Positions 1 to 8,915 of a stretch of DNA of 64,000 bases are shown here, one piece after another. Both the position numbers and the translations under genes were made by a program. The notes under the pieces were generated by a model. It was given only the letters and a program-made list of their open reading frames with translations. It was not told the origin of the DNA and did not search any database. Position 1 is the first letter of the stretch. Every line of letters begins with the position of its first letter. The stretch covers positions 1,054,001 through 1,118,000 of the forward strand of contig NZ_AP012547.1 of the NCBI RefSeq assembly GCF_000828635.1, in the 5' to 3' direction. Origin of the DNA: Sulfuritalea hydrogenivorans sk43H (GTDB lineage Bacteria > Pseudomonadota > Gammaproteobacteria > Burkholderiales > Rhodocyclaceae).

Positions 1-437
1 GGCTGATCGATCTGGGCGTGCCGCCCTACCTGCTGTCGGCGACCGTGCTCGGCGTCATGGCGCAGCGCCTGGTGCGCACGCTGTGCCCGCATTGCAAGCA
101 GCCCGGCGGCCTGCGCGCCGAGGACGAAGCGGCATGGACGGCGCTGGTGGCGCCCTGGAAATCCAGCATGCCGACGCAGATCTATCGTCCCGTGGGCTGC
201 CTCGAATGCCGCATGACCGGCTACAAGGGACGCATCGGCATCTACGAGATCATGCCGATGTCGCTCGACATCAAGAAGCTGGTGGCCGGCGGCGTCGAGT
301 TGTCGAAGCTGCGCGAGCAGGCCATGCGCGAAGGCATGAAGCCGCTGCGCATCGCCGGCGCCAAGAAGGTCGCGGCGGGGCTGACCACGATTGAGGAAAT
401 CATCAAGGTCGCGCCGCCGATGTTCGACGCGGGCTGA
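1..437 (+). CDS. GspE/PilB-family secretion or pilus assembly ATPase, C-terminal part
   Basis: Only the last 144 or so residues are present; the gene enters from the left edge, in frame from base 3. The visible part begins with [11 protein letters not shown] and contains the zinc-binding tetracysteine loop of type II secretion/type IV pilus ATPases: CPHCKQP, then [17 protein letters not shown]. It ends with a short helical tail. Such hexameric cytoplasmic ATPases power pilus extension or pseudopilus assembly. The Walker boxes lie outside the window, so GspE cannot be told from PilB. Its downstream neighbours are not type II secretion genes. A copy of the dispersed 24-base motif follows the stop codon by 29 bases. 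Confidence 0.85.
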   Translation, partial: LIDLGVPPYLLSATVLGVMAQRLVRTLCPHCKQPGGLRAEDEAAWTALVAPWKSSMPTQIYRPVGCLECRMTGYKGRIGIYEIMPMSLDIKKLVAGGVELSKLREQAMREGMKPLRIAGAKKVAAGLTTIEEIIKVAPPMFDAG

Positions 438-466
438 TCACCTCGGTCGGCGGAACGGGTATTCTG

Positions 467-490
467 AAAGTCGGCGCTGGCGGGACGGCG
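467..490 (-). repeat. Dispersed 24-base motif, copy 1
   Basis: Full match to the motif consensus: CGCCGT, three variable bases, core GCCAGCGCCGAC, then TTT, read on the minus strand. It lies between the end of the GspE/PilB-like gene (437) and the end of the lipoprotein gene (524). Over 24 bases it is identical to the copy at 44264. Function unknown. Confidence 0.7.
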
Positions 491-523
491 GGAGCCGGCT
501 AGACAGAGTCAAAATTGGCTTGA

Positions 524-952
524 CTATTCACCCAAGTGTGCTGTCAGGAACAGTGATTTTTCCAATGAAGAAAAGAAGTCCTGATATGCCTTGGGGTCTT
601 CGATCGGCTGGATGTTCAACTGACCGTTTGCACGGACCGCCATTTGTGTGTTGCCTTTAGGCCTTACTGATACTGTCATCCGAATTGCAAGTTGTTGTTG
701 ATATTTTGTCCCGCTGACGGTTCCGAGCATCATGTCAGCACGCTCAACAACGAAAGAAAGGTCTTGCAGAGTGCTAATGACTCCACGCATAACCTTCTCT
801 TTGTCAGCCGTATCGAATAGCCTAGTCTGGTAGCTACGCTTCTGTAGTTGAGACTGGTCGCTTGAATCGAGGACACGTTCCTTCATGGTGGCGTTGCATC
901 CACCAAGAAATATGGCAGCGGTAATGACGGTCAGTGCGGCAGGATGTTTCAT
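524..952 (-). CDS. Small putative lipoprotein
   Basis: A 142-residue protein with a lipoprotein signal peptide: a basic start (MKHP), a hydrophobic core and the lipobox FLGGC, giving a mature N-terminal cysteine at about residue 19. The rest looks like one mixed alpha/beta domain ending in a segment (FFSSLEKSLFL) that resembles the end of the upstream neighbour (FFEKLSKSIFL). The two are probably diverged paralogues. The start codon overlaps the stop of the upstream gene by 4 bases (ATGA), so translational coupling is likely. I do not recognise the family and assign no function. Base composition is clearly lower in GC than the surrounding genes. Confidence 0.7.
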   Translation of the reverse strand: MKHPAALTVITAAIFLGGCNATMKERVLDSSDQSQLQKRSYQTRLFDTADKEKVMRGVISTLQDLSFVVERADMMLGTVSGTKYQQQLAIRMTVSVRPKGNTQMAVRANGQLNIQPIEDPKAYQDFFSSLEKSLFLTAHLGE

Positions 953-1488
953 ATCTTTTGCGCCTCCAGAAAGATCGATTTGGATAGCTTCTCAAAAAAA
1001 CCTTCGTAGAGTTCGTTATCGCTCAGGGTCTCCGCAAACAGGCTGTTATCAGTTCGTCGAACTACGCGCTGGAACGTGATTCTTACGAAGTGGCTATCGG
1101 TTGGGGCAGTTTCTTTTGTTGCTTGTAGGGGCCTAACCACTAGCGAAACGCGGATGGTCTGGTCTTTGCTGACAGGTGTAGCGCCGCCACCGAGGAGGGC
1201 GATAATTATCGCTGCTGCGACTTCTCCACCATGCGTCGCATCACGCTGCTTGCTCGCTGTGAGTACCCCAAGTTTTGTTTCAGAGTTGTCAAGCGTATAG
1301 CCCAAGTCCTGTAGAACGTTAGAGGATGCGACTAGGATGCTTTCTTCCTTGGCGCCGTCATATCGACGTGTTTCAATTTGACGTCGTGCCAATTGCTCTG
1401 GCGTCACGACAAACGCATTGGGTGGCAAAGTAACGCAGCCGGATAGCAGTACTGATATTGCTATAACGCAACCCAGAAGACGTCTCAT
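949..1488 (-). CDS. Putative lipoprotein
   Basis: About 179 residues when started at MRRLLGCVIAIS, which has an AGG-containing ribosome site just upstream; a longer reading from 1542 lacks a signal peptide at its N-terminus. The lipobox is LLSGC. The body contains a Gly/Ala-rich hydrophobic stretch (AAAIIIALLGGGA) and ends with FFEKLSKSIFLEAQKI, matching the C-terminal pattern of the downstream lipoprotein. It is the middle gene of a three-gene operon, one base after the upstream gene's stop and overlapping the downstream start by 4 bases. No function can be assigned; outer-membrane location is an inference from the lipobox. Confidence 0.7.
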   Translation of the reverse strand: MRRLLGCVIAISVLLSGCVTLPPNAFVVTPEQLARRQIETRRYDGAKEESILVASSNVLQDLGYTLDNSETKLGVLTASKQRDATHGGEVAAAIIIALLGGGATPVSKDQTIRVSLVVRPLQATKETAPTDSHFVRITFQRVVRRTDNSLFAETLSDNELYEGFFEKLSKSIFLEAQKI

Positions 1489-1489
1489 G

Positions 1490-1942
1490 TCAGAACCTCG
1501 ACGTATGGTAAGCAAAGTCCCGTACTTTGCTAGTTTTGTCAAACTTGATAATCACCGTCAGTGTTCGTTGACTAGTCGATGAAGCACCTGCACTAGAACT
1601 CCCTCCTCCACCGAGACCGCCTGCGGCACCATGACCAAAACCGAAGATCAACGCGTTAACACCACCACTGCTGCCTGAATAAACTCTTTCAGTAGCGATC
1701 TTGTCGTAAACCCAGACTTCTCTGCGCTCATCATCAGTGCTGATCATGTTTGGTGACCCAAGGACAGAAACAACATCGGCGCCGCTCATGCCGATACGGA
1801 TTTCTTTCTGAACCACACCAACAGTCAATCGATCGCCCGTATCGTCCTGAACAGCCCTTCGGTGTTCTCCTGCCGTTTGACAGCCGCTGGCTAACAGGGC
1901 AACAAATGCTGTGAGAATGATATTGATGACAAAACGGTTCAT
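1490..1942 (-). CDS. BamE/SmpA-like lipoprotein
   Basis: A 150-residue protein starting at MNRFVINIILTAF, chosen because it gives a signal peptide with the lipobox LASGC and a good AAGGAA ribosome site. After the lipid anchor comes a BamE/SmpA-like segment (VVQKEIRIGMSGADVVSVLGSP, written here only as its location, about residues 45-66) followed by a WVYDK strand. It then runs into a Gly/Ser-rich region and a final strand (TLTVIIKFD). The fold is used by outer-membrane assembly lipoproteins and many envelope proteins, so the partner is unknown. It is the first gene of an operon with the two lipoproteins downstream. Confidence 0.7.
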   Translation of the reverse strand: MNRFVINIILTAFVALLASGCQTAGEHRRAVQDDTGDRLTVGVVQKEIRIGMSGADVVSVLGSPNMISTDDERREVWVYDKIATERVYSGSSGGVNALIFGFGHGAAGGLGGGGSSSAGASSTSQRTLTVIIKFDKTSKVRDFAYHTSRF

Positions 1943-2190
1943 GGCGAAATTTCCTTGTTGGTTTTTTACTGCTGGCGAATTGCTCTCTTGAATCGGAGCG
2001 CAAGCAAGTAATAGCTTCCACAGCACAGCCATCCGAGCAACAAGAATATCACTGTCGCATAACGAGTGGCCGTTTTTCTTTCTCAATGATTGTTGGTGAA
2101 AGCCCGCGTCCGAATTGCTCCACTGACAGGATTGGGCTCAAAGCAGGCAGGCAGGGGCGGGATCCATTCAGGAATCCTGCCGAGATCCCG

Positions 2191-2871
2191 TCAGTACCTC
2201 GGCCCGCCCTGCCCATAGAACGGCGGCCAGCGGCCGACCAGGGCTTCGAGCAGCTTGAGTTCGTCGTCGCTGTGGTTGATGACGCCGGCCGGCACCATCA
2301 TTTTCGGCATTTTCATGTCGTTGTGGATGTACATCGGTTTGTCGTGGTGGGTGGTGCTGTAGCGCTCGGCTTCCTGCGGCGCGGCGCCGGGCGTCAGCTC
2401 GACGTCGCCGTAGCAGAGGCAGAAGTAGGTGCGCGCCGTGGCGCCCGCGCCTTCATCCTCGATGTAGCAGCCGGTGCCGCGGATGCCGATGGTGGCGGTG
2501 GATACCTGGATCGTGCGCGCGCCCTTGCCGAACACCGAGAGCAGCTTGCCGGTGACCACGCGCATCAGGTTCAGTGCGACGTCGGCGCCGAAATTGACGG
2601 TGGAGCTTTCGCGTTGCAGGAAGGCATCCTGGCCGATGACGTAGATCGCTTCGCTGCCGGGGCCGGTAACCACCGTATCGCCAGCGCCGACTAACTGGCC
2701 TTCGCGCGCCGGCTTGCCATTCACGCTGACGGTGCCGCGCAGCTTGTGCACGCCGGGCGCGACAGGCGCATTGCCTTTCGCCAGGGCGTTGCCGATCAGT
2801 CCGGAGATTCCCGCCGGGCCGAACAGGCCGGCGGCGGCGAGGGCTTTCAGCAAGCGGCGGCGTAGCTGCAT
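2191..2871 (-). CDS. FecR-domain protein with Tat-like signal
   Basis: A 226-residue protein with a twin-arginine-like start (RRRLLKALAAAG) and a hydrophobic stretch, suggesting export in folded form. The body reads as a FecR domain: a G-VSVNGKPA strand, then GDTVVTGPGSEAIYVIG, the typical threshold of FecR beta-repeats, and STATIGIRGTGCYIED, the IGIRGT motif common in this family. FecR domains bind ligands or polymers, or act as anti-sigma regulators; no sigma factor gene is adjacent, so a regulatory FecR role is not supported. One copy of the dispersed 24-base motif lies inside the coding region near LVGAGDTV. It sits 10 bases downstream of the VWA gene on the same strand. Confidence 0.75.
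   Translation of the reverse strand: MQLRRRLLKALAAAGLFGPAGISGLIGNALAKGNAPVAPGVHKLRGTVSVNGKPAREGQLVGAGDTVVTGPGSEAIYVIGQDAFLQRESSTVNFGADVALNLMRVVTGKLLSVFGKGARTIQVSTATIGIRGTGCYIEDEGAGATARTYFCLCYGDVELTPGAAPQEAERYSTTHHDKPMYIHNDMKMPKMMVPAGVINHSDDELKLLEALVGRWPPFYGQGGPRY
2671..2694 (+). repeat. Dispersed 24-base motif, copy 2
   Basis: Exact 12-base core GCCAGCGCCGAC at 2680-2691, with flanks CACCGT-ATC and TAA. It lies within the FecR gene, where the coding strand reads it as the residues LVGAGDTV. It shares 21 consecutive bases with the copy in rlmN. Confidence 0.6.
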
Positions 2872-2881
2872 GGTCGACTCC

Positions 2882-4054
2882 TTATTTGTTCAGTTCGCGC
2901 ATGGCGCGTTCGAGACCCGCCAGCGTCAGCGGGAACATGCGGCTGTTGAAAATGGTGCGGATCAGCTCGATGGAATGTCGATAGTCCCATAAACGTTCGG
3001 GTTCGGGGTTGAGCCAGACGGCGCGCGGCCAGGTGTCGAGCATGCGCTGCAGCCAGACCGCGCCGGCTTCTTCATTGGAATATTCGACCGAGCCGCCGGG
3101 CTGCAGGATTTCATAGGGGCTCATGGTGGCATCGCCGACCACCACTACCTTGTAGTCCTCGCCGTACTTGTGCATCACGTCCCACAGCGGGAAGCGCTCG
3201 CCATGGCGGCGGCGATTGTCCTTCCAGACGTAGTCGTAGATACAGTTGTGGAAGTAGTAATACTCGAGGTGCTTGAATTCGCTCTTGGCCGCCGAGAACA
3301 GCTCCTCGCAGACCTTGATGTGGTCGTCCATCGAGCCGCCGATGTCGAGGAACAGCAGCACCTTGACCTTGTTGTGCCGCTCGGGGCGCATCCTGATGTC
3401 GAGCCAGCCGGCGTTGCGCGCCGTGCCGGCGATGGTGCCGTCCAGATCCAGCTCGTCCTCGGCGCCTTCGCGGGCGAAGCGGCGCAGGCGGCGCAGCGCG
3501 ATCTTGATGTTGCGCGTGCCGAGCTCCACGGTGTCGTCGAGGTTGCGGTATTCGCGGTTTTCCCAGACCTTGATCGCGGTGCGGTTGCCGGCCGATTCGC
3601 CGCCGATGCGGATGCCTTCGGGATGGTAGCCGCCGTGGCCGAAGGGCGAGCTGCCGCCGGTGCCGATCCACTTGCTGCCGCCGGCGTGGCGTTCCTTCTG
3701 CTCTTCGAGGCGCTTCTTGAATTCCTCCATCAGCTTGTCCCAGCCGAGCTTTTCCAGCTTGGCCTTTTCCTCGGGCGTCAGATGCTTCTTCATCAGCATC
3801 TTGAGCCATTCCTCGGGAATGTCGGCGTCGAGGCCGGGGACCGCCGTTACGCCCTTGAAGTATTCGCCGAAGGCCTGGTCGAACTTGTCGTAATGCGTCT
3901 CGTCCTTGACCAGGCAGGTGCGCGCCAGAAAGTAGAAGTCGTCGATCGAGTTGCCCGCGACGTGCTCCTTTAGCGCCTCCAGCAGCGTGAGGAACTCGCG
4001 CGTGGAAACGGGGAGTTTCTTCGCCTTGAGGTGGAGGAAGAAATCGATCAGCAT
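2882..4054 (-). CDS. VWA-domain protein, CoxE/YehP-like
   Basis: A 390-residue protein whose N-terminal half is a helical region (IDFFLHLKAKKLPVSTREFL) typical of CoxE-like proteins that work with MoxR ATPases. The C-terminal half is a von Willebrand A domain with the metal site LLFLDIGGSMDDH, a DxGxS variant of the classic DxSxS MIDAS. MoxR-VWA pairs act as chaperones for metal-cofactor insertion or complex assembly; the client here is unknown. The cognate MoxR gene lies upstream on the same strand, separated by a GxxExxY gene whose end overlaps this start by 7 bases. Confidence 0.8.
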   Translation of the reverse strand: MLIDFFLHLKAKKLPVSTREFLTLLEALKEHVAGNSIDDFYFLARTCLVKDETHYDKFDQAFGEYFKGVTAVPGLDADIPEEWLKMLMKKHLTPEEKAKLEKLGWDKLMEEFKKRLEEQKERHAGGSKWIGTGGSSPFGHGGYHPEGIRIGGESAGNRTAIKVWENREYRNLDDTVELGTRNIKIALRRLRRFAREGAEDELDLDGTIAGTARNAGWLDIRMRPERHNKVKVLLFLDIGGSMDDHIKVCEELFSAAKSEFKHLEYYYFHNCIYDYVWKDNRRRHGERFPLWDVMHKYGEDYKVVVVGDATMSPYEILQPGGSVEYSNEEAGAVWLQRMLDTWPRAVWLNPEPERLWDYRHSIELIRTIFNSRMFPLTLAGLERAMRELNK

Positions 4055-4476
4055 GAAAGGCTCACATCGTCCGCAGATTTCGCAGATTTGCGCAGATTAA
4101 GAACAAAGCGCTTGTATTCGAGGCTAGGTGCTCCGAAATTGAGCAGCAGTGCTTTGCTTCGCCGCGCGGCTTTCAAGTAGTTGATGATCTGGGCGTAGTC
4201 GCTGGCTGTAAGCTTGCTTATTGCCTTCAATTCGACAACCAGATCGTCATAGCAGAGAAAGTCGGCGCGATAGGCGCAGGATAGCGGCTTGCCCCGATAG
4301 TGAACCGGAAGTGTTGCTTCTCGTTGAAAAGGAATGTTCCTGGCCGCCAACTCCAGACCGAGTGCTTCCTGATACACGGCTTCCAGAAAACCGTGCCCGA
4401 GCTCACCATGCACCGCCATCGCGGCACCGATGATCGCGTGAGTCTGAGCATCCCTCGCGGCTGTATCTGAATTCAT
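4048..4476 (-). CDS. GxxExxY protein
   Basis: A 142-residue protein with the diagnostic GFLEAVY (GxxExxY) motif near residue 30, a following YRADFLCYDDLVVELKA strand-helix with the D..E.K pattern of PD-(D/E)XK folds, and LLLNFGAPSLEYKRFV near the end. The family is widespread, often carried as solitary inserts, and its role is not established. The gene is bounded by a perfect 27-bp inverted repeat (4071-4097 and 4475-4501), so its last residues and its leader are repeat-derived. It separates moxR from its VWA partner, which suggests insertion into an older operon. Confidence 0.85.
   Translation of the reverse strand: MNSDTAARDAQTHAIIGAAMAVHGELGHGFLEAVYQEALGLELAARNIPFQREATLPVHYRGKPLSCAYRADFLCYDDLVVELKAISKLTASDYAQIINYLKAARRSKALLLNFGAPSLEYKRFVLNLRKSAKSADDVSLSC
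4071..4097. repeat. Left arm of 27-bp inverted repeat bounding the GxxExxY gene
   Basis: Begins CCGCAGATTTCGCAG and is an exact reverse complement of 4475-4501. The arm also contains internal near-repeats of the unit CGCAGATTT. It encodes the C-terminal part of the GxxExxY protein. Confidence 0.85.
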
Positions 4477-4501
4477 CTGCGCAAATCTGCGAAATCTGCG
4501 G
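4475..4501. repeat. Right arm of 27-bp inverted repeat bounding the GxxExxY gene
   Basis: Exact reverse complement of 4071-4097. It lies between the moxR stop codon (4508) and the start codon of the GxxExxY gene (4476), so it forms the leader of that gene. Confidence 0.85.
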
Positions 4502-4507
4502 ACAAAA

Positions 4508-5350
<843 letters not shown>

Positions 5351-5410
5351 GATGTTTTCTTTCAAGGTTGAAGCAATAGATTATCCCAGAGTGGATGTGT
5401 TTGGCCGCAT

Positions 5411-5434
5411 CGCCGTGTCGGCAGCGCCGACTTT
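5411..5434 (+). repeat. Dispersed 24-base motif, copy 3
   Basis: Reads CGCCGT-GTC then GGCAGCGCCGAC, one mismatch in the core, then TTT. It lies in the short gap between moxR and the DUF1841 gene, 10 bases after the stop codon of the latter on the minus strand. Confidence 0.6.
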
Positions 5435-5444
5435 TGGTGGACGG

Positions 5445-5870
5445 TTAGCCGGCCTTGCGTCGCACGCAATCGACATAGGCGTCGCCGTCCGGGGGCAGCC
5501 TGCTGCGCTGGGCGCGCCAGAGCATTTCGCCGAGGCATTCGAGCACGTCGTGAAGTGCCTCGTGGCGGTCGCCGCGCCTGCTTTGCAGGGTGTTGAAGGC
5601 GGCGCGGATGCCCGGCGGCTGGTCGATGGACAACTGTTCCTCGATCGCGAGGTGCAGCGACAGGTGCAGGAAAGGGTTGGTCTCACCTTGCTCCGGCGTC
5701 CATTCGCGGGTCAACGCGTCCTCGGCTTCGAGCAGGGCGTGGTATTCGGGATGCAGCGCGACGAGGTCGGCGGCCAGCGTGTCCATCGGCGTGCCGGGCA
5801 GCCGGTTGCGGCGCTTGGCCCAGACGTCGATCAGGAACTGGCGCGCCTGGTCGCGGCTCGGATTAAACAT
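5445..5870 (-). CDS. DUF1841 family protein
   Basis: A 141-residue soluble protein beginning MFNPSRDQARQFL and containing the conserved NPFLHLSLHLAIEEQL segment of the DUF1841 family, which is common in beta- and gammaproteobacteria next to nth. It is mostly helical and has no signal peptide. Its start overlaps the end of nth by 8 bases, so the two are probably co-translated at the end of the rnf operon. The function is unknown. Confidence 0.8.
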   Translation of the reverse strand: MFNPSRDQARQFLIDVWAKRRNRLPGTPMDTLAADLVALHPEYHALLEAEDALTREWTPEQGETNPFLHLSLHLAIEEQLSIDQPPGIRAAFNTLQSRRGDRHEALHDVLECLGEMLWRAQRSRLPPDGDAYVDCVRRKAG

Positions 5871-6495
5871 TTTTCTCCTTGCAGGCGCAGAGGTCGAAGA
5901 CCGGGCAATGCACGCAATCAGGGCTGCGCGCCTTGCAGGTGTAGCGGCCGAGCAGGATCAGCCAGTGGTGGGCGTGCAGGCGGAATTCGGCGGGCACCAC
6001 CTTGAGCAGCTTCTGTTCGACCGCTTCGACCGTGCTGCCCGGCGCCAGTCCGGTGCGGTTGCCGACGCGGAAGATGTGGGTGTCGACCGCGATGGTGGGT
6101 TCGTGGAAGGCGATGTTGAGCACCACGTTGGCGGTCTTGCGGCCGACGCCGGGCAGGGCTTCGAGAGCGGCGCGGTCATGCGGCACGTCGCCGCCGTGGC
6201 GTTCCAGCAGCAGGCGCGAGAGGGCCACGACGTTCTTGGCCTTGGTCGGATAGAGGCCGATGGTATTGATGTATTCGGCAAGACCTTCCACGCCCAGCGC
6301 GGCGATCGCCTGCGGTGTCGGGTGGTCGCGGAACAGCGCGCGCGTGGCGCGATTCACGCCCTTGTCGGTGGCCTGGGCGGAAAGCACCACGGCCACCAGC
6401 AACTGAAAGGGTGTCGCGTATTCGAGTTCGGATTTCGGCTCGGGGTTCGCCGCCGCGAGGCGGGAAAAGAACTCGCGAACCTTCTTCGGGCTCAT
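5863..6495 (-). CDS. nth: Endonuclease III
   Basis: A 210-residue DNA glycosylase/AP lyase that removes oxidised pyrimidines in base excision repair. The helix-hairpin-helix LPGVGRKTANVVL carries the catalytic lysine, and VDTHIFRVGNRTGL carries the catalytic aspartate. The C-terminal [4Fe-4S] motif C-x6-C-x2-C-x5-C is complete (CKARSPDCVHCPVFDLC). Its start overlaps the rnfE stop by 4 bases (ATGA). The rnfE-nth order is conserved in many proteobacteria. Confidence 0.95.
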   Translation of the reverse strand: MSPKKVREFFSRLAAANPEPKSELEYATPFQLLVAVVLSAQATDKGVNRATRALFRDHPTPQAIAALGVEGLAEYINTIGLYPTKAKNVVALSRLLLERHGGDVPHDRAALEALPGVGRKTANVVLNIAFHEPTIAVDTHIFRVGNRTGLAPGSTVEAVEQKLLKVVPAEFRLHAHHWLILLGRYTCKARSPDCVHCPVFDLCACKEKNV

Positions 6496-7193
6496 GCCGG
6501 CGCCGAACTTGGGTGATCGGTGGCGTGTTCAGCCTGATGGTGGATGCGCTGTTCGCGCATGCGCTGGTTGGCGCGCGCATCGAGCCAGTTGCGGCCGGCG
6601 ATCAGCAGGCCCAGGACGAAGAAGGCGCCGGGCGGCAGCATGGCGATCAGGAAGCCCGGATAGTCCACCGGCAAGATCTGGATGCCGGACAGCGTCGGGA
6701 AGATCATCTCGATGCCGGAAAATAGCGTGCCCTGGCCGATCAACTCGCGCACGGCGCCGAGCAGCGCGATCACCCAGACGAAGCCGATGCCCATCATCAA
6801 TCCGTCGAAGGTGGCTGCGCGCAGCCCATTCTTGGCGGCGAAGGCCTCGACGCGGGCCAGCACGATGCAGTTGGTGACGATCAGCGGGATGAAAATGCCG
6901 AGCACCAGATACATGTCGTGCAGGAAGGCGTTGAACAGGAGATCGACCACGGTGACCAGCGCGGCGATGATCAGGATGAACACGGGGATGCGAATCTCGT
7001 AGGGAATGAAAGCGCGCAACGCGGAAATCCCGAAATTGGACAGCATCATGACGACGATGGTCGCCAGGCCGAGGCTCGTTGCATTCACGAAATTGGTGCT
7101 CACGGCCAGCAGCGGACACAGGCCCAGCACCTGGGCGAGGATGGTGTTCTGCTTCCAGATGCCGTTCCAGGCAATTTCCTTGTAGGCGCTCAT
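6492..7193 (-). CDS. rnfE: Rnf electron transport complex subunit E
   Basis: A 233-residue membrane protein with about six transmembrane helices; the N-terminus (GIWKQNTILAQVLGLCPLLAVS) and the central VTNCIVLARVEAF segment are typical of RnfE/NqrD. Rnf couples electron flow between ferredoxin and NAD to ion pumping across the inner membrane. The polar C-terminal tail is rich in His and Arg. It overlaps rnfG upstream by 4 bases and nth downstream by 4 bases. It is homologous to rnfA in the same operon, which carries a matching ITTNCAVLG segment. Confidence 0.93.
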   Translation of the reverse strand: MSAYKEIAWNGIWKQNTILAQVLGLCPLLAVSTNFVNATSLGLATIVVMMLSNFGISALRAFIPYEIRIPVFILIIAALVTVVDLLFNAFLHDMYLVLGIFIPLIVTNCIVLARVEAFAAKNGLRAATFDGLMMGIGFVWVIALLGAVRELIGQGTLFSGIEMIFPTLSGIQILPVDYPGFLIAMLPPGAFFVLGLLIAGRNWLDARANQRMREQRIHHQAEHATDHPSSAPA

Positions 7194-7888
7194 GGCTGCT
7201 TCTCCTCAAAACGGCTGTTGGCCGGCAGGGCGAACAGCTTGTCCCGATTCTCCACTGCCCATGCCAGCGCACGGCCGCTGGCATTGGTCACGGCCCGGGC
7301 CGAAATGGTCGCGCCGCTCATCTGGTCGAAACGTCCACCATCCTTTTTCACGCGCCATTTTTTGGGCGGCACGCTGTCGAAGCCGAGCTTGCTGAACTGC
7401 GTGATCCACGGCTGCGTCTTGTTCTTGTCCTTCTTCGGGTCGATATAGTCGCCCAGGCCCGGCGTTTCCTTGTGGGTGGTGACGCGCAGGGCCAGCAGCC
7501 TGCCACTGGCATCGACGGCTAGGATCAGGCTGATGCGGCCGGAATAACCATCCCGCGCCGCCGCTTCGAATACCAGCGCCACGGGGGCTCCGCCCTTGCG
7601 TGCGCGCCAGACCCGGGTTTCGTCGTCGAGCCCGAGGATTCCTTGCGGCGGCAGGATGATCGAATCAGCCATCAGGTCGTTGTCGTACTGGCCGGGCGGC
7701 AGCACTTCGCCGATCAGGCGCAGCTTCTCGGCCAGCGCGCTGGCCGTGACCATGGGTTCGGTGGCCTTGTAGGTGCCGGCCATCAGGGCGGTGAACACCA
7801 GCGTGAAGGCCAGCAGGATGGCCGCGGTACGCACCGAGATGCGCAGCACGCTGGATTCGCGCCGGGTGACTTCGATGGACTCGCTCAT
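7190..7888 (-). CDS. rnfG: Rnf electron transport complex subunit G (FMN-binding)
   Basis: A 232-residue protein with one N-terminal transmembrane helix (about residues 20-40) and a periplasmic FMN-binding domain. The covalent flavin site SGATISARAV, where the threonine carries FMN by a phosphoester bond, lies near residue 190. Also visible is the family segment ETPGLGDYIDP. It passes electrons within the Rnf complex. Overlaps of 4 bases with rnfD and rnfE indicate one operon. Confidence 0.93.
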   Translation of the reverse strand: MSESIEVTRRESSVLRISVRTAAILLAFTLVFTALMAGTYKATEPMVTASALAEKLRLIGEVLPPGQYDNDLMADSIILPPQGILGLDDETRVWRARKGGAPVALVFEAAARDGYSGRISLILAVDASGRLLALRVTTHKETPGLGDYIDPKKDKNKTQPWITQFSKLGFDSVPPKKWRVKKDGGRFDQMSGATISARAVTNASGRALAWAVENRDKLFALPANSRFEEKQP

Positions 7889-8907
7889 TTGGGGTCATCC
7901 CCCTTGATCTTGTGCCCGAACACCGGCGGCTGCGTGTACATGTCGATCAGCGGGGCGGCGATGTTCATCAGCAGGACGGCAAACGCAATGCCATCCGGGT
8001 AGGCGCCGAAGGTGCGGATGATCCAGGTCAGCACCGCGGCGCCGGCGGCGAAGATCAGCTTGCCCTTTGGCGTGGTGGCTCCGGAAACGGGATCGGTGAC
8101 GATGAAGAAGGCGGCAAGCATGGCGCCACCGGTAAACAACTGGAAGCCGGGTCCGGCAAAGCGCTCGGGATCATGAAGGGCGAAAGCGCCCGAGATGACG
8201 AACAGCGTGGCCAGGAAGGCGGCGGGCATGTGCCAGGTGATGATGCGCTGCTGGAGCAGATACAAACCTCCGAGGAAGTAGCCGGCGGCGATCCACTCCC
8301 AGCCTTTGCCGCCGACGTTGCCGAAAGTGGCCTTGGTGCCCAGCACGCCGCCTATCATTGCCCGCTGTTCCGGATCGCGCAGCACCGTGCGCAGCGCGTC
8401 GAGCGGTGTGGCCATGGTCATGGCATCGAGGACCTGGCGGTTGCCGAAAATCGCCTCCCATTGCACGGCAAAATCGGTGGCGTCCACTCTCGGCCATTGC
8501 GACATGAGCAGCGGATAGGCGACGATCATCAGCGCAAAGGCCACCATGGCCGGGTTGAAGGGATTCTGTCCCAGTCCGCCATACAGGTGCTTGGCGACGA
8601 CGATGGCGAGCAGGGTGCCGAGCACGGTCAGCCACCACGGCGCGATCGAGGGAAAGGTCAATGCGATCAGCCAGGCGGTGACCAGCGCAGATCCGTCGCC
8701 GAGGAACATCATCAGCGGCTTGCCGCGCAGCTTCAGCATCGCGGCTTCGGCCGCCAGCGCGGTAATCGAGGCCAGGGCGATCTGCACCAGTATCCCGGCG
8801 CCGAAGAACCAGACGTAGGCGGCGATGCCCGGCAGCAGCGCGAGCAGAACCCGCAACATCACGGATTGGACACTGGCGGGTTGGCGGAAGTAGGGTGAGT
8901 TGTTCAC
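7885..8907 (-). CDS. rnfD: Rnf electron transport complex subunit D
   Basis: A 340-residue membrane protein with several transmembrane helices and the conserved GGLGQNPFNPAM and GAMLAAFFIVTDPVS segments of RnfD/NqrB. The expected covalent FMN site is represented by TMATPLDALR near residue 170; the acceptor threonine is kept, although the preceding SG of SGAT is replaced by TM. It ends with the GIAFAVLLMNIAAPLID helix. It lies between rnfC, 8 bases upstream, and rnfG, which it overlaps by 4 bases. Confidence 0.92.
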   Translation of the reverse strand: MNNSPYFRQPASVQSVMLRVLLALLPGIAAYVWFFGAGILVQIALASITALAAEAAMLKLRGKPLMMFLGDGSALVTAWLIALTFPSIAPWWLTVLGTLLAIVVAKHLYGGLGQNPFNPAMVAFALMIVAYPLLMSQWPRVDATDFAVQWEAIFGNRQVLDAMTMATPLDALRTVLRDPEQRAMIGGVLGTKATFGNVGGKGWEWIAAGYFLGGLYLLQQRIITWHMPAAFLATLFVISGAFALHDPERFAGPGFQLFTGGAMLAAFFIVTDPVSGATTPKGKLIFAAGAAVLTWIIRTFGAYPDGIAFAVLLMNIAAPLIDMYTQPPVFGHKIKGDDPK

Positions 8908-8915
8908 GGTCTTGT

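Noticed and set aside
1489-1542. Longer start for the second lipoprotein
   Set aside because: The upstream extension puts extra polar residues before the signal peptide; the ATG at 1488 has a ribosome site and gives a normal lipoprotein signal.
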